From positions 62,001 through 126,000 of the forward strand of contig NZ_QLLT01000015.1 in the NCBI RefSeq assembly GCF_003259315.1: 64,000 nucleotides of DNA, given 5' to 3'. Each line of letters starts with the position of its first letter. Positions within the stretch are counted from its first letter, which is position 1. The DNA is from Kitasatospora sp. SolWspMP-SS2h. GTDB taxonomy: Bacteria; Actinomycetota; Actinomycetes; Streptomycetales; Streptomycetaceae. Made by a program: the position numbers and the translations under genes. The notes below the pieces were generated by a model. That model was not told where the DNA came from and made no database searches. It saw only the letters and a program-made list of their open reading frames with translations. Shown here piece by piece: positions 36,170-46,031 of the stretch.

Positions 36170-36541
36170 GTGATCCAGCAGGAGTCGCGACTGCGCGTCG
36201 CCGACAACACGGGTGCCAAGGAGATTCTCTGCATCCGCGTTCTCGGTGGCTCCGGTCGCCGCTACGCCGGTATCGGGGACGTCATCGTCGCCACCGTCAA
36301 GGACGCGATCCCCGGCGGTTCGGTGAAGAAGGGCGACGTCGTCAAGTGCGTCGTCGTTCGCACCGTCAAGGAGCGCCGTCGTCCGGACGGTTCGTACATC
36401 CGCTTCGACGAGAACGCCGCGGTGGTTCTCAAGAACACCGATGGCGACCCCCGCGGTACCCGCATCTTCGGCCCGGTGGGCCGCGAGCTGCGCGACAAGA
36501 AGTTCATGAAGATCATCTCGCTGGCGCCGGAGGTGCTCTGA
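36170..36541 (+). CDS. rplN: 50S ribosomal protein L14
   Basis: A 123-residue L14 at the subunit interface. I-Q-Q-E-S-R-L-x-V-A-D-N-T-G-A-K and the G-P-V-x-R-E-L-R end are standard. GTG 36170 has AGGAGAAAG just upstream. It is first in the spc group; rplX follows after 3 nt. Confidence 0.99.
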   Translation: MIQQESRLRVADNTGAKEILCIRVLGGSGRRYAGIGDVIVATVKDAIPGGSVKKGDVVKCVVVRTVKERRRPDGSYIRFDENAAVVLKNTDGDPRGTRIFGPVGRELRDKKFMKIISLAPEVL

Positions 36542-36544
36542 CCC

Positions 36545-36868
36545 ATGGCGAACAGCATGAAGATCAAGAAGGGTGACCTGGTCCAGGTCATCACCGGCAA
36601 GGACAAGGGCAAGCAGGGCAAGGTCATCCAGGCCATCCCCGCCGAGAACAAGGTCCTGGTCGAGGGTGTCAACCGGGTCAAGAAGCACACCAAGCCGGGC
36701 CCCGGCACCCAGGGTGGCATCGTGACCGTCGAGGCCCCGGTGCACGTCTCCAACGTCCAGCTGGTCGTGGAGAAGGACGGCAAGAAGGTCGTCACCCGCG
36801 TCGGCTACCGCTTTGACGACCAGGGCAACAAGATCCGCGTTGCCAAGCGGACCGGTGAGGACATCTGA
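36545..36868 (+). CDS. rplX: 50S ribosomal protein L24
   Basis: A 107-residue L24 assembly initiator with an N-terminal KOW motif (K-G-D-x-V-x-V-I-x-G-K-D-K-G-K-x-G). It overlaps rplE by one base (TGATG). Confidence 0.99.
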   Translation: MANSMKIKKGDLVQVITGKDKGKQGKVIQAIPAENKVLVEGVNRVKKHTKPGPGTQGGIVTVEAPVHVSNVQLVVEKDGKKVVTRVGYRFDDQGNKIRVAKRTGEDI

Positions 36869-37437
36869 TGTCTGAGACGACTGTTGAGAAGGTGACCCCC
36901 CGCCTCAAGGAGAAGTACCTCTCCGAGGTCAAGGGTCAGCTGCACGAGCAGTTCTCGTACGAGAACGTCATGCTGATCCCCGGCCTGGTCAAGGTCGTGG
37001 TCAACATGGGTGTCGGCGAGGCCGCCCGTGACAGCAAGCTGATCGAGGGTGCCATCAAGGACCTGACCGCGATCACCGGTCAGAAGCCGGCCGTCACCAA
37101 GGCCCGCAAGTCCATCGCGCAGTTCAAGCTGCGCGAGGGTCAGCCGATCGGCGCCCACGTCACCCTCCGCGGTGACCGCATGTGGGAGTTCGTGGACCGT
37201 CTGGTGTCGCTGGCGCTGCCGCGTATCCGTGACTTCCGCGGCCTCTCGCCCAAGCAGTTCGACGGCCGTGGCAACTACACCTTCGGTCTGACCGAGCAGG
37301 TCATGTTCCACGAGATCGACCAGGACAAGGTCGACCGTCAGCGCGGTATGGACATCACCGTCGTGACCACCGCTCAGACCGACGATGAGGGCCGGGCGCT
37401 CCTGCGCGCTCTGGGCTTCCCGTTCAAGGAGGCGTGA
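36868..37437 (+). CDS. rplE: 50S ribosomal protein L5
   Basis: A 189-residue L5 that binds 5S rRNA and P-site t[12 protein letters not shown] and the [17 protein letters not shown] segment are conserved. rpsZ begins 3 nt after the stop. Confidence 0.99.
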   Translation: MSETTVEKVTPRLKEKYLSEVKGQLHEQFSYENVMLIPGLVKVVVNMGVGEAARDSKLIEGAIKDLTAITGQKPAVTKARKSIAQFKLREGQPIGAHVTLRGDRMWEFVDRLVSLALPRIRDFRGLSPKQFDGRGNYTFGLTEQVMFHEIDQDKVDRQRGMDITVVTTAQTDDEGRALLRALGFPFKEA

Positions 37438-37440
37438 GCC

Positions 37441-37626
37441 ATGGCGAAGAAGGCCCTGATCGCTAAGTCCGAGCGCAAGCCGAAGTTCGGCGTCCGGGCG
37501 TACACCCGGTGCCAGCGCTGCGGCCGTCCGCACTCGGTGTACCGCAAGTTCGGCCTCTGCCGTGTCTGCCTCCGTGAGATGGCGCACCGCGGCGAGCTGC
37601 CGGGCGTGACCAAGAGCTCCTGGTAG
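37441..37626 (+). CDS. rpsZ: 30S ribosomal protein S14, zinc-binding type Z
   Basis: A 61-residue S14 with two C-x2-C pairs (24/27 and 40/43) that bind zinc. This is the C+ form kept in the spc operon of actinobacteria; zinc-free paralogues usually lie in Zur-controlled clusters elsewhere. It is followed by a 268-nt structured gap. Confidence 0.98.
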   Translation: MAKKALIAKSERKPKFGVRAYTRCQRCGRPHSVYRKFGLCRVCLREMAHRGELPGVTKSSW

Positions 37627-37800
37627 TCACTACCGGTCGTTCTGACATCGGCGAGCAGCGTGCCCGACCTCGACGCTTTTGGGTTCCCGCAGGGGATCCC
37701 GTAAGGTGTTGGGGTCGGGCCCCTGCTGCGGCGTCCCCTCCGGGGCGATCCGCGGCCCTCATCCGAGGGTCCGCACACACCCAGTCTTACTACGTCGCAG

Positions 37801-37852
37801 GTCCCCTGCGCTTGTGCCCCTTTCGCACTCCAGCGAGTGCGCGGAGGGGGAC
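37801..37852 (+). promoter_or_regulatory. Nested hairpin in the rpsZ-rpsH leader
   Basis: An outer GTCCCC/GGGGAC pairing (37801-37806 with 37847-37852) encloses a perfect 7-bp stem with a 4-nt loop (37824-37841). It lies about 45 nt upstream of rpsH in a 268-nt gap. It could be a ribosomal-protein binding site or an attenuator. That reading is inference only. Confidence 0.4.
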
Positions 37853-37894
37853 CTGGCGCGGAGAAACCACGGCGGGAGAGGCCTGAGGCCATCC

Positions 37895-38302
37895 ATGACC
37901 ATGACCGACCCCATCGCAGACATGCTCACTCGTCTGCGTAACGCGAACTCGGCGTACCACGACTCCGTGGCGATGCCGGCCAGCAAGATCAAGGCGCACG
38001 TCGCCGAGATCCTGCAGCAGGAGGGGTACATCTCCTCCTACAAGGTTGAGGAGCCCGCCGAGAACGAGGTCGGCAAGAAGCTGACCATCGAGCTCAAGTT
38101 CGGCCCCAACCGCGAGCGTTCCATCGCCGGCATCAAGCGCATCAGCAAGCCGGGTCTGCGTGTGTACGCAAAGTCCACCAACCTGCCGAAGGTGCTCGGC
38201 GGCCTGGGCGTGGCGATCATCTCCACGTCCTCCGGCCTCCTCACCGACAAGCAGGCCGCCAAGAAGGGCGTAGGCGGAGAAGTTCTCGCCTACGTCTGGT
38301 AA
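37895..38302 (+). CDS. rpsH: 30S ribosomal protein S8
   Basis: A 135-residue S8, binder of the 16S central domain and, in some bacteria, a translational repressor of its own operon. [15 protein letters not shown] and the C-terminal G-G-E-V-L-A-Y-V-W are conserved. ATG 37895 is used; ATG 37901 two codons later is possible. Confidence 0.98.
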   Translation: MTMTDPIADMLTRLRNANSAYHDSVAMPASKIKAHVAEILQQEGYISSYKVEEPAENEVGKKLTIELKFGPNRERSIAGIKRISKPGLRVYAKSTNLPKVLGGLGVAIISTSSGLLTDKQAAKKGVGGEVLAYVW

Positions 38303-38324
38303 TTCGGGAAACGGAGGTACAGCA

Positions 38325-38864
38325 ATGTCGCGCATTGGACGGCTGCCCATCCAGGTTCCCGCTGGTGTGGACGTCACCATCGACGGCCAGACGGTCTCGG
38401 TGAAGGGCCCCAAGGGTTCGCTCACCCACGTCGTCGCCGCGCCGATCGAGATCGGCAAGGGCGAGGACGGCACGCTGCTCGTCACCCGCCCCAACGACGA
38501 GCGTCAGTCGAAGGCCCTGCACGGCCTGTCGCGCACGCTGGTGGCGAACATGATCACCGGCGTGACCGCGGGCTACCGGAAGTCGCTGGAGATCAGCGGC
38601 GTCGGCTACCGAGTCACGGCGAAGGGCTCCGACATGGAGTTCGCGCTGGGCTACAGCCACCCCATCCTGGTCACCGCGCCGGAGGGGATCTCCTTCGTCG
38701 TCGAGACGCCCACCAAGTTCCACGTGGACGGCACCGACAAGCAGAAGGTCGGCGAGGTCGCCGCGAAGATCCGCAAGCTGCGCAAGCCCGACCCGTACAA
38801 GGCCAAGGGCGTCAAGTACGCGGGCGAGGTCATCCGCCGCAAGGTCGGAAAGAGTGGTAAGTAA
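38325..38864 (+). CDS. rplF: 50S ribosomal protein L6
   Basis: A 179-residue L6 near the factor-binding site. M-S-R-I-G-R-L-P-I and the P-D-P-Y-K-A-K-G-V-x-Y-A-G-E segment are standard. ACGGAGGTAC lies before the ATG. rplR follows after 3 nt. Confidence 0.99.
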   Translation: MSRIGRLPIQVPAGVDVTIDGQTVSVKGPKGSLTHVVAAPIEIGKGEDGTLLVTRPNDERQSKALHGLSRTLVANMITGVTAGYRKSLEISGVGYRVTAKGSDMEFALGYSHPILVTAPEGISFVVETPTKFHVDGTDKQKVGEVAAKIRKLRKPDPYKAKGVKYAGEVIRRKVGKSGK

Positions 38865-38867
38865 GCG

Positions 38868-39251
38868 ATGAGCGTCTCTGTCAAGATCGGCAAGGGCAAC
38901 GCCTACAAGAACGCCGCCCGCAAGCGCCGCGCCATTCGCGTTCGCAAGCGCGTCGTCGGCACCGAGGTGCGTCCGCGCCTCGTCGTGACGCGTTCGAACC
39001 GCCACATGGTCGCCCAGGTCATCGACGACGCCAAGGGTCACACCCTGGCGTCGGCGTCCACCCTCGACGTGTCCATCAAGGGCACCGAGGGCGACAAGAC
39101 CGAGCTGGCCAAGAAGGTCGGAAGCCTGGTCGCCGAGCGCGCCAAGGCCGCCGGCGTCGAGTCGGTCGTCTTCGACCGCGCGGGCAACCGGTACGCCGGC
39201 CGCATCGCCGCCCTGGCGGACGCGGCCCGCGAGTCCGGGCTCGACTTCTAA
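38868..39251 (+). CDS. rplR: 50S ribosomal protein L18
   Basis: A 127-residue L18, a 5S rRNA-binding protein. The [11 protein letters not shown] start and the [11 protein letters not shown] motif are conserved. The ribosome-binding site is within the rplF end. Confidence 0.99.
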   Translation: MSVSVKIGKGNAYKNAARKRRAIRVRKRVVGTEVRPRLVVTRSNRHMVAQVIDDAKGHTLASASTLDVSIKGTEGDKTELAKKVGSLVAERAKAAGVESVVFDRAGNRYAGRIAALADAARESGLDF

Positions 39252-39299
39252 GCCGCTCGTCGACCCTGTCGACGGACGTAAACGAGAGAGGTAATTCCA

Positions 39300-39920
39300 A
39301 TGGCTGGACCCCAGCGCCGCGGTAGCGGCGCCGGCGGCGGCACCGGTGGCGAGCGGCGCGACCGCAAGCGTGACGACCGGGGCGGCGCCCCCGTCGCCGA
39401 GAAGACCGCCTACGTCGAGCGCGTCGTCGCGATCAACCGTGTCGCCAAGGTTGTCAAGGGTGGTCGTCGTTTCAGCTTCACCGCGCTGGTCGTGGTGGGC
39501 GACGGTGACGGCACCGTGGGTGTCGGTTACGGCAAGGCGAAGGAGGTTCCGGCCGCCATCGCCAAGGGTGTTGAGGAGGCCAAGAAGAACTTCTTCAAGG
39601 TCCCCCGTATCCAGGGCACCATCCCGCACCCGATCCAGGGCGAGAAGGCCGCCGGCGTCGTGCTGCTGAAGCCGGCGTCCCCCGGTACCGGCGTCATCGC
39701 CGGTGGCCCGGTGCGCGCCGTCCTCGAGTGCGCCGGCGTTCACGACATCCTGTCGAAGTCGCTCGGCTCGGACAACGCGATCAACATCGTGCACGCCACC
39801 GTGGCCGCTCTGAAGGGCCTCGTGCGCCCCGAGGAGATCGCCGCCCGCCGTGGCCTGCCCCTGGAGGACGTGGCCCCGGCCGCGCTGCTCCGGGCCCGTG
39901 CGGCTGGGGTGAGTGCCTGA
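39300..39920 (+). CDS. rpsE: 30S ribosomal protein S5
   Basis: A 206-residue S5 involved in decoding accuracy. The dsRBD-like core ([18 protein letters not shown]) follows a roughly 30-residue Gly/Arg-rich N-terminal extension, which is longer than in E. coli but seen in other actinobacteria. It overlaps rpmD by one base. Confidence 0.99.
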   Translation: MAGPQRRGSGAGGGTGGERRDRKRDDRGGAPVAEKTAYVERVVAINRVAKVVKGGRRFSFTALVVVGDGDGTVGVGYGKAKEVPAAIAKGVEEAKKNFFKVPRIQGTIPHPIQGEKAAGVVLLKPASPGTGVIAGGPVRAVLECAGVHDILSKSLGSDNAINIVHATVAALKGLVRPEEIAARRGLPLEDVAPAALLRARAAGVSA

Positions 39921-40102
39921 TGGCTCGCCTGAAGGTCACCCAGACCAAGTCGTACATCGGTAGCAAGCAGAACCACCGTGACACCCTGCGTTCGCTCGGC
40001 CTGAAGCGGCTGAACGACACCGTGGTGAAGGAGGACCGCCCGGAGATCCGCGGCATGGTCCACACCGTTCGCCACCTCGTCACGGTCGAGGAGGTGGACT
40101 GA
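39920..40102 (+). CDS. rpmD: 50S ribosomal protein L30
   Basis: A 60-residue L30 with the K-V-T-Q-x-K-S-x-I-G start and the [11 protein letters not shown] segment. A TGATG overlap links it to rpsE; rplO starts 2 nt after the stop. Confidence 0.98.
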   Translation: MARLKVTQTKSYIGSKQNHRDTLRSLGLKRLNDTVVKEDRPEIRGMVHTVRHLVTVEEVD

Positions 40103-40104
40103 TC

Positions 40105-40557
40105 ATGACGGACTCGCCGATCAAGCTCCACAACCTGAAGCCCGCCCCGGGTGCCAAGAAGGACAAGATCCGTGTTGGTCGCGGTGAGGGCTCCAAGGGC
40201 AAGACTGCAGGTCGTGGCACCAAGGGCACCAAGGCCCGCTACCAGGTTCCGCAGCGCTTCGAGGGTGGCCAGATGCCCCTCCACATGCGCCTGCCGAAGC
40301 TGAAGGGCTTCAAGAACCCGGCCCACAAGCAGTTCCAGGTCGTGAACCTGGACAAGCTGGCCGAGCTCTACCCGAACGGTGGCGAGGTCACCGTGGCCGA
40401 CCTGATCGAGAAGGGCGCCGTTCGCAAGAACGAGCTCGTCAAGGTCCTCGGCCAGGGCGACATCGCGGTGGCGCTGCAGGTGACGGTCGACGCCGTCTCC
40501 GGCTCCGCGGCCGAGAAGATCGCCGCGGCCGGCGGTTCGGTCACCGAACTGCTCTGA
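40105..40557 (+). CDS. rplO: 50S ribosomal protein L15
   Basis: A 150-residue L15, a late 50S assembly protein. [10 protein letters not shown] and the G-R-G[11 protein letters not shown] segment are conserved. It ends the spc group here, since a strong terminator and a 261-nt gap separate it from secY. Confidence 0.99.
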   Translation: MTDSPIKLHNLKPAPGAKKDKIRVGRGEGSKGKTAGRGTKGTKARYQVPQRFEGGQMPLHMRLPKLKGFKNPAHKQFQVVNLDKLAELYPNGGEVTVADLIEKGAVRKNELVKVLGQGDIAVALQVTVDAVSGSAAEKIAAAGGSVTELL

Positions 40558-40583
40558 CGCGGTAGATCCGACGCACGGAACGA

Positions 40584-40630
40584 CACCGGGCCCCGCGCCC
40601 CTCTTGCGAAAGGGGGGCCGGGGCCCGGTG
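40584..40630 (+). terminator. spc terminator between rplO and secY
   Basis: A 12-bp perfect outer stem (40584-40595 with 40619-40630) around an inner CCCCT/AGGGG pairing, 26 nt after the rplO stop. It implies separate transcription of secY. Confidence 0.85.
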
Positions 40631-40716
40631 CCGTTCCGGCCGGAGCCCCGGCTCCGTATTTGTGTGTCAAACCCGGGCAAGCCGTACCCCGTGAGTGGGG
40701 GAGCGGCCGCACGCGC

Positions 40717-40746
40717 TTCTTTCCGGGACCCGGGCACTGTTAGAGT
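40717..40746 (+). promoter_or_regulatory. Possible secY promoter
   Basis: TAGAGT at 40741-40746 fits the TAnnnT -10 form. TTCTTT 18 bp upstream is a poor -35. It is placed downstream of the spc terminator and about 70 nt before secY. Confidence 0.4.
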
Positions 40747-40818
40747 CCGTGAAGTTCCCTTTCCCCACATCAGGACCGACCCTTCCGCCGACGACGCGCG
40801 GGAGGCGCAGGAGGCACC

Positions 40819-42126
40819 GTGCTCAGTGCGTTCGCGCGGGCGTTCCAGACGCCCGACCTGCGCAAGAAGCTGCTGTTCACGCTGGGCATCATGGTGCTGT
40901 TCCGGCTGGGCGCCCACGTCCCCATGCCCGGAATCAACTTCCAGGCCGTCCACGCGTGCGTCAACGGGCAGAAGGAAGGCCTGTTCGGGCTGGTCAACCT
41001 GTTCAGCGGCAACGCGCTGCTGCAGCTGACCATCTTCGCGCTCGGCATCATGCCGTACATCACGGCCAGCATCATCCTGCAGCTCCTCACCGTGGTCATC
41101 CCGCGGCTGGAGGCCCTGAAGAAGGAGGGGCAGGCCGGCACCGCGAAGATCACCCAGTACACCCGCTACCTGACGATCGCCCTCGCCGTGCTCCAGGGCA
41201 CCGGCATCCTGGCGACCGCCTCCAGCGGCGCGCTGTTCTCCGGCTGCGCCGAGGGCAACAACATCGTGCCGGACCAGTCGATCTTCCGGATCGCCACCAT
41301 GGTCATCATCATGACCGCCGGCACCACCGTGATCATGTGGCTGGGCGAGCTGATCACCGACCGCGGCATCGGCAACGGCATGTCGATCCTGATCTTCACC
41401 TCGATCGCGGCGGGCTTCCCCGGCTCGATGTGGGCGATCAAGCAGTCCGGCAAGCTGCTGGACGGCTGGGGCGAGTTCGCCTCGGTCATCGCGGTCGGCA
41501 TCATCGTGGTCTGCCTGGTCATCTTCGTCGAGCAGGCCCAGCGCCGGATCCCGGTGCAGTACGCGAAGCGGATGGTGGGCCGCCGGTCCTTCGGCGGCAC
41601 CTCGACCTACATCCCGCTGAAGGTCAACCAGGCTGGCGTCATCCCGGTCATCTTCGCCTCCTCGCTGCTGTACATCCCGGCGCTGGTGGTGCAGCTGACC
41701 AACTCCCAGGCGGGCTGGGCGATCTGGATCCGGAGCCACTTCGTCAAGGGCGACCACCCGGTCTACATGGCGACCTACTTCGTGCTGATCGTCTTCTTCG
41801 CCTTCTTCTACGTCGCGATCTCCTTCAACCCCGAAGAAGTTGCGGACAACATGAAGAAGTATGGTGGCTTCATCCCGGGCATCCGGGCCGGCCGACCGAC
41901 GGCCGAGTACCTGAACTACGTGCTCACCCGCATCACGTGGCCGGGTTCCCTCTACCTGGGCCTCATCGCGTTGATCCCGATGGTCGCCCTGGTCGCCTTC
42001 GGACAGCAGACCAACTTCCCGTTCGGCGGCACCTCCGTGCTCATCGTCGTCGGTGTCGGACTCGAAACTGTGAAGCAGATCGAGAGCCAACTCCAGCAGC
42101 GCAATTACGAAGGGTTCCTCCGCTGA
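40819..42126 (+). CDS. secY: Preprotein translocase subunit SecY
   Basis: A 435-residue core of the Sec channel with ten predicted membrane helices. The [11 protein letters not shown] plug region and the cytoplasmic R-x-I-P-x-x-Y loop are present. GTG 40819 follows GGAGG by 4 nt. The stop overlaps adk by one base, a coupling common in bacteria. Confidence 0.98.
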   Translation: MLSAFARAFQTPDLRKKLLFTLGIMVLFRLGAHVPMPGINFQAVHACVNGQKEGLFGLVNLFSGNALLQLTIFALGIMPYITASIILQLLTVVIPRLEALKKEGQAGTAKITQYTRYLTIALAVLQGTGILATASSGALFSGCAEGNNIVPDQSIFRIATMVIIMTAGTTVIMWLGELITDRGIGNGMSILIFTSIAAGFPGSMWAIKQSGKLLDGWGEFASVIAVGIIVVCLVIFVEQAQRRIPVQYAKRMVGRRSFGGTSTYIPLKVNQAGVIPVIFASSLLYIPALVVQLTNSQAGWAIWIRSHFVKGDHPVYMATYFVLIVFFAFFYVAISFNPEEVADNMKKYGGFIPGIRAGRPTAEYLNYVLTRITWPGSLYLGLIALIPMVALVAFGQQTNFPFGGTSVLIVVGVGLETVKQIESQLQQRNYEGFLR

Positions 42127-42785
42127 TGCGAATCGTCCTCGTCGGACCCCCCGGGGCCGGGAAGGGTACTCAGGCGCACGTCCTGGCCAAGACCCTGTCC
42201 ATTCCCCACATCTCCACCGGTGACCTGTTCCGTGCCAACATCAGCCAGGGCACCCCCCTGGGTGTCGAGGCGAAGTCCTACATGGACGCCGGGCGCCTGG
42301 TGCCCGACGAGGTCACCATCGGGATGGCCAAGGACCGCATGCTCCAGCCGGACGCCGCCAAGGGCTTCCTGCTGGACGGCTTCCCGCGCAACCTGGGCCA
42401 GGCGGAGGCGCTCGACGCCTTCCTGGCCGAGCAGGGCATCGCGCTGGACGGCGTGCTGGACCTGGAGGTCTCCGAGGACGAGGTCGTCAAGCGGATCGCC
42501 GGCCGCCGGCTGTGCCGCAACGACGGCGCCCACGTGTTCCACGTGGTGTACAACCCGCCGAAGACCGAGGGCGTCTGCGACGAGTGCGGCGGCGAGCTGT
42601 ACCAGCGCTCGGACGACACCGAGGAGGCCGTGCGGGTCCGGCTGGAGGAGTACCACTCCAAGACCGAGCCGATCATCGGCTACTACCAGGAGCAGGGCCT
42701 GCTGGTCACCATCCCCGCCCTCGGCAAGGTGGACGAGGTGACCGAGCGCGCGGTCGCCGCCCTGGAGCAGAAGAAGAGCGCCTGA
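42126..42785 (+). CDS. adk: Adenylate kinase with zinc-type LID
   Basis: A 219-residue AMP/ATP phosphotransferase. The P-loop G-P-P-G-A-G-K-G-T is at 7-15 and the long LID is present. The LID carries Cys130, Asp133, Cys151 and Cys154, a four-ligand set consistent with structural zinc as in Gram-positive enzymes, though with Asp in the first pair rather than the last. It is coupled to secY by TGATG. Confidence 0.98.
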   Translation: MRIVLVGPPGAGKGTQAHVLAKTLSIPHISTGDLFRANISQGTPLGVEAKSYMDAGRLVPDEVTIGMAKDRMLQPDAAKGFLLDGFPRNLGQAEALDAFLAEQGIALDGVLDLEVSEDEVVKRIAGRRLCRNDGAHVFHVVYNPPKTEGVCDECGGELYQRSDDTEEAVRVRLEEYHSKTEPIIGYYQEQGLLVTIPALGKVDEVTERAVAALEQKKSA

Positions 42786-42900
42786 CGCCGCACGGCGTCG
42801 CGCGAGACGGCCGGGTCGCCCCGAAGCGGGCGGCCCGGCCGTCTCGTGCGTCGTACGGTGGAGGGCAGTCCGAATTCAGAACGTGGAAGGCGTGGACCAG

Positions 42901-43737
42901 ATGGTGGAGATCAAGACCCCCGAGCAGATCGCCAGGATGCGGGCGGCCGGGCTGGTCGTCGCCGAGGCGCTGAAGGCCTGCCGCGAGGCGGTCGCCCCCG
43001 GGGTGACCACCGGCGAGCTGAACGAGGTCGCCGACGCGGTCATCGCCAAGCACGGCGCCACCTCCAACTTCCGCGCCGACCACGGCGGTCTCTGGTTCCC
43101 GGGCGTGATCTGCGCCTCGGTGAACGAGGAGGTCGTGCACGGCATCCCCGGCGAGCGGGTGCTGAAGGCCGGCGACCTGATCTCGATCGACTGCGGCGCG
43201 ATCCTGGACGGCTGGCACGGCGACGCGGCGATCACCGTCGCGGTCGGCGCGACCGCCGCCGAGAACGCGATGCTGTCGAAGGTCACCGAGGGCTCGATGT
43301 GGGCCGGCATCGCCCAGATGAAGAAGGGCAACCGGCTGGTCGACGTCTCCCGGGCGATCGAGGGCTTCATCCGCCGCCAGCCGCTGCCGCCCAAGGGCAA
43401 GTGGGGCATCACCGAGGGCTACGGCGGCCACGGCATCGGCACCGCGATGCACATGGAGCCGCACGTGCTGAACTACGTCGCGGGCCGCGGCAAGGGCATG
43501 AAGCTGGTGCCCGGCACGGTGCTGGCGATCGAGCCGATGGTCTCGCTGGGCACCCCGCACACCGCGGTGCTGGAGGACGACTGGACGGTCGTCACCACCG
43601 ACGGCACCTGGGCCTCGCACTGGGAGCACTCGGTGGCCGTCACCGAGCAGGGCCCGCTGGTGCTGACCGCCTTCGACGGCGGCCGGGCCGAGCTGGCCAA
43701 GCTGGGCGTCACCGCGGCGCCGGACCCGCTGGGCTGA
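42901..43737 (+). CDS. map: Type I methionine aminopeptidase
   Basis: A 278-residue dinuclear metalloprotease that removes N-terminal Met. The metal ligands Asp97, Asp108, His177, Glu211 and Glu249 are all present. ATG 42901 gives the usual M-V-E-I-K-T-P-E-Q start with GGAAGG 10 nt upstream; GTGs at 42883 and 42892 are weaker choices. A hairpin follows the stop. Confidence 0.97.
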   Translation: MVEIKTPEQIARMRAAGLVVAEALKACREAVAPGVTTGELNEVADAVIAKHGATSNFRADHGGLWFPGVICASVNEEVVHGIPGERVLKAGDLISIDCGAILDGWHGDAAITVAVGATAAENAMLSKVTEGSMWAGIAQMKKGNRLVDVSRAIEGFIRRQPLPPKGKWGITEGYGGHGIGTAMHMEPHVLNYVAGRGKGMKLVPGTVLAIEPMVSLGTPHTAVLEDDWTVVTTDGTWASHWEHSVAVTEQGPLVLTAFDGGRAELAKLGVTAAPDPLG

Positions 43738-43778
43738 ACCGGATCGATCTGAGGCGCTTCTCTCACCGCGGCCGGATC

Positions 43779-43808
43779 GGGGCCCGGGGGTTTGGTCCTC
43801 CGGGCCCC
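43779..43808 (+). terminator. Terminator after map
   Basis: A 9-bp perfect stem (43779-43787 with 43800-43808) and a 12-nt loop, followed by a TGTCCTATTTT stretch that is unusually T-rich for this genome. Confidence 0.7.
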
Positions 43809-43861
43809 CTGTCCTATTTTCGTCAGCTGACACCCGCAGCAACCCCAGGGGAGAGAAGACA

Positions 43862-44296
43862 GTGCTCAAGGGCTTCCGCGACTTCATGATGCGCGGCAAC
43901 GTCATCGACATGGCCGTCGGCGTGGTCATCGGTGCCGCGTTCACCGGCGTGGTGACCGGCTTCGTCAGCGCGTTCCTGACCCCGGTGCTCGGCGTGGTGG
44001 TCGGCGCGGCCGGCGACTTCAGCGCCTACAAGTTCCATGTCGCGGGCGTCATCTTCCCGTACGGCCAGTTCCTGAACGTGCTGATCGCGTTCGTGCTGAC
44101 CGCCGCGGTGCTGTACTTCTGCGTGGTGCTGCCGGTCTCCAAGGCCACCGCCCGGTACCTGCCGAAGAAGCCCTCGGTGCCCAAGCGCCCCTGCCCCGAG
44201 TGCCTGACCGAGATCCCGGAGGCGGCCCGCCGCTGCTCGGCGTGCACCGCGGTGGTCGAGCCGGTCGTCCCGGTCCAGGTCGCCGCGAAGCGCTGA
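43862..44296 (+). CDS. mscL: Large-conductance mechanosensitive channel with zinc-ribbon tail
   Basis: A 144-residue MscL that opens under membrane tension. The N-terminal amphipathic helix, the TM1 pore motif (R-G-N-V-I-D-M-A-V-G-V-V-I-G-A-A-F) and TM2 are complete. The cytoplasmic C-terminal helix is replaced or extended by a C-P-E-C...C-S-A-C ribbon (Cys111, 114, 125, 128) likely to bind zinc. It lies between map and infA, flanked by a terminator and a likely promoter, so it is an independent gene within the ribosomal cluster. Confidence 0.93.
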   Translation: MLKGFRDFMMRGNVIDMAVGVVIGAAFTGVVTGFVSAFLTPVLGVVVGAAGDFSAYKFHVAGVIFPYGQFLNVLIAFVLTAAVLYFCVVLPVSKATARYLPKKPSVPKRPCPECLTEIPEAARRCSACTAVVEPVVPVQVAAKR

Positions 44297-44349
44297 GCCG
44301 GTGCGCGGCGCCGCCGGGCGCTGATTTCGCTCCGGCGCGGTGCTTGGTT

Positions 44350-44355
44350 TACGAT
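44350..44355 (+). promoter_or_regulatory. Possible -10 box for the infA-rpmJ-rpsM unit
   Basis: TACGAT about 135 nt upstream of infA, in the gap after mscL. It fits TAnnnT; the -35 is poor. A promoter is expected here because map and mscL end before it. Confidence 0.45.
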
Positions 44356-44488
44356 GGTGCGTCGGCTCTCTCGTAGCGTGTTCCCGCACGCCCTCAGCCC
44401 AGGGGAATCCCCCGCGCGGAGGTGAAGCCTGGTTCGCACGAGCGTTCCGCATACGGTAGCCGGACCCGAAGGGTGGATCTCGCAGTTC

Positions 44489-44710
44489 ATGGCTAAGAAG
44501 CAAGGCGCCATTGAGATCGAGGGCACCGTGATCGAGTCTCTTCCGAACGCGATGTTCAAGGTCGAGCTGCAGAACGGTCACAAGGTCCTCGCGCACATCA
44601 GCGGCAAGATGCGCATGCACTACATCCGCATCCTCCCGGATGACCGGGTCGTGGTGGAGCTCAGCCCCTACGACCTGACCCGCGGCCGGATCGTCTACCG
44701 CTACAAGTAA
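44489..44710 (+). CDS. infA: Translation initiation factor IF-1
   Basis: A 73-residue OB-fold protein that blocks the A site during initiation. [14 protein letters not shown] and the [10 protein letters not shown]-x-Y-R end are invariant-type. It has a 192-nt upstream region and is followed closely by rpmJ. Confidence 0.99.
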   Translation: MAKKQGAIEIEGTVIESLPNAMFKVELQNGHKVLAHISGKMRMHYIRILPDDRVVVELSPYDLTRGRIVYRYK

Positions 44711-44745
44711 CAACCGCCAGATCTAGACCCCGGAGAACCTGAATC

Positions 44746-44859
44746 ATGAAGGTCAAGCCGAGCGTCAAGAAGATCTGCGACAAGTGCAAGGTGATCCGCC
44801 GCCACGGCCGGGTCATGGTGATCTGCGACAACCTGCGCCACAAGCAGCGCCAGGGCTGA
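44746..44859 (+). CDS. rpmJ: 50S ribosomal protein L36
   Basis: A 37-residue L36, M-K-V-K-P-S-V-K-K to H-K-Q-R-Q-G, with zinc ligands Cys11, Cys14, Cys27 and His32 (C+ form). ATG 44746 has GGAGAACC upstream. It lies in the usual place between infA and rpsM. Confidence 0.97.
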   Translation: MKVKPSVKKICDKCKVIRRHGRVMVICDNLRHKQRQG

Positions 44860-45037
44860 CGCCACCCCCCAGCATTTCTCGTAGGACCTTCGCGCGACGC
44901 GCACCAACGTCATACGCGGGCCGCCCGATCCGTCCGATGGACGGACTGCCACCCCCGGTCAGAGGCCGGGGCTCCCTGTCGAGAGACAGCGAGTAGGCGG
45001 CGCGTCAGACCTCTGAAAAGAACCACAGGAGCCTTGA

Positions 45038-45418
45038 ATGGCACGCCTTTCCGGCGTTGATCTCCCCCGCGAGAAGCGGATCGAGATCGCCCTCACCTAC
45101 GTCTACGGCATCGGCAAGACCCGCGCCCAGCAGGCGCTCGCCGAGACCGGCGTGAGCGGTGACATCCGCGTCCGCGACATCAGCGAGGACGACCTCGTCA
45201 AGCTGCAGAAGTTCGTGGACGCGAACTTCGAGGTCGAGGGTGACCTCCGCCGCCAGGTCGCCGCCGACATCCGCCGCAAGGTCGAGATCGGCTGCTACGA
45301 GGGCCTGCGCCACCGTCGCGGTCTGCCCGTCCGCGGCCAGCGCACCCACACCAACGCGCGTACCCGCAAGGGCCCGCGTCGCGCGATCGCCGGCAAGAAG
45401 AAGCCGGGCAAGAAGTAG
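45038..45418 (+). CDS. rpsM: 30S ribosomal protein S13
   Basis: A 126-residue S13 of the 30S head that forms inter-subunit bridges. G-V-D-L-P-R-E-K-R and the [19 protein letters not shown] motif are complete. A 178-nt gap separates it from rpmJ; AGGAGCC lies before the ATG. Confidence 0.99.
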   Translation: MARLSGVDLPREKRIEIALTYVYGIGKTRAQQALAETGVSGDIRVRDISEDDLVKLQKFVDANFEVEGDLRRQVAADIRRKVEIGCYEGLRHRRGLPVRGQRTHTNARTRKGPRRAIAGKKKPGKK

Positions 45419-45490
45419 TCCGTCCCGTCACCGGACATCCCTCCGGCCCGCGGGTCAGCGGACCGACCACCTCAGTAGGAGAACAGACTT

Positions 45491-45898
45491 ATGCCCCCCA
45501 AGGGTCGTCAGGCTGCCGGCGCGAAGAAGATCCGCCGCAAGGAGAAGAAGAACGTCGCCCACGGGCACGCTCACATCAAGAGCACGTTCAACAACACCAT
45601 CGTTTCGATCACCGACCCCTCGGGCAACGTGATCTCCTGGGCCTCGGCCGGCCACGTCGGTTTCAAGGGCTCGCGCAAGTCCACCCCGTTCGCCGCGCAG
45701 ATGGCCGCCGAGGCCGCTGCCCGTCGCGCGCAGGAGCACGGCATGCGCAAGGTCGACGTCTTCGTCAAGGGTCCGGGCTCCGGCCGTGAGACCGCGATCC
45801 GCTCGCTCCAGGCCACCGGCCTGGAGGTGGGCTCGATCCAGGACGTCACCCCCACCCCGCACAACGGCTGCCGTCCGCCGAAGCGCCGCCGCGTCTGA
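45491..45898 (+). CDS. rpsK: 30S ribosomal protein S11
   Basis: A 135-residue S11 of the platform. The H-I[13 protein letters not shown] segment and the C-terminal [11 protein letters not shown] are standard. TAGGAGAACAG precedes the ATG. A strong hairpin follows before rpoA. Confidence 0.99.
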   Translation: MPPKGRQAAGAKKIRRKEKKNVAHGHAHIKSTFNNTIVSITDPSGNVISWASAGHVGFKGSRKSTPFAAQMAAEAAARRAQEHGMRKVDVFVKGPGSGRETAIRSLQATGLEVGSIQDVTPTPHNGCRPPKRRRV

Positions 45899-45940
45899 CG
45901 CGACGCCTGGGGTCACCAGGCGGTCGGTGTTTCAAACCTG

Positions 45941-45973
45941 GTACGGGGTCCCGTTCTGCGCGGGACCCCGTAC
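45941..45973 (+). terminator. Hairpin between rpsK and rpoA
   Basis: A 13-bp perfect stem (45941-45953 with 45961-45973) and a 7-nt loop, no T tract. It may attenuate, process or terminate the message ahead of rpoA. Confidence 0.65.
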
Positions 45974-46031
45974 GCTTGAGTTCTGTCGGCATCAAATAGT
46001 GGGTGCCGAAGACAACTGGAGGATCCAGAAC

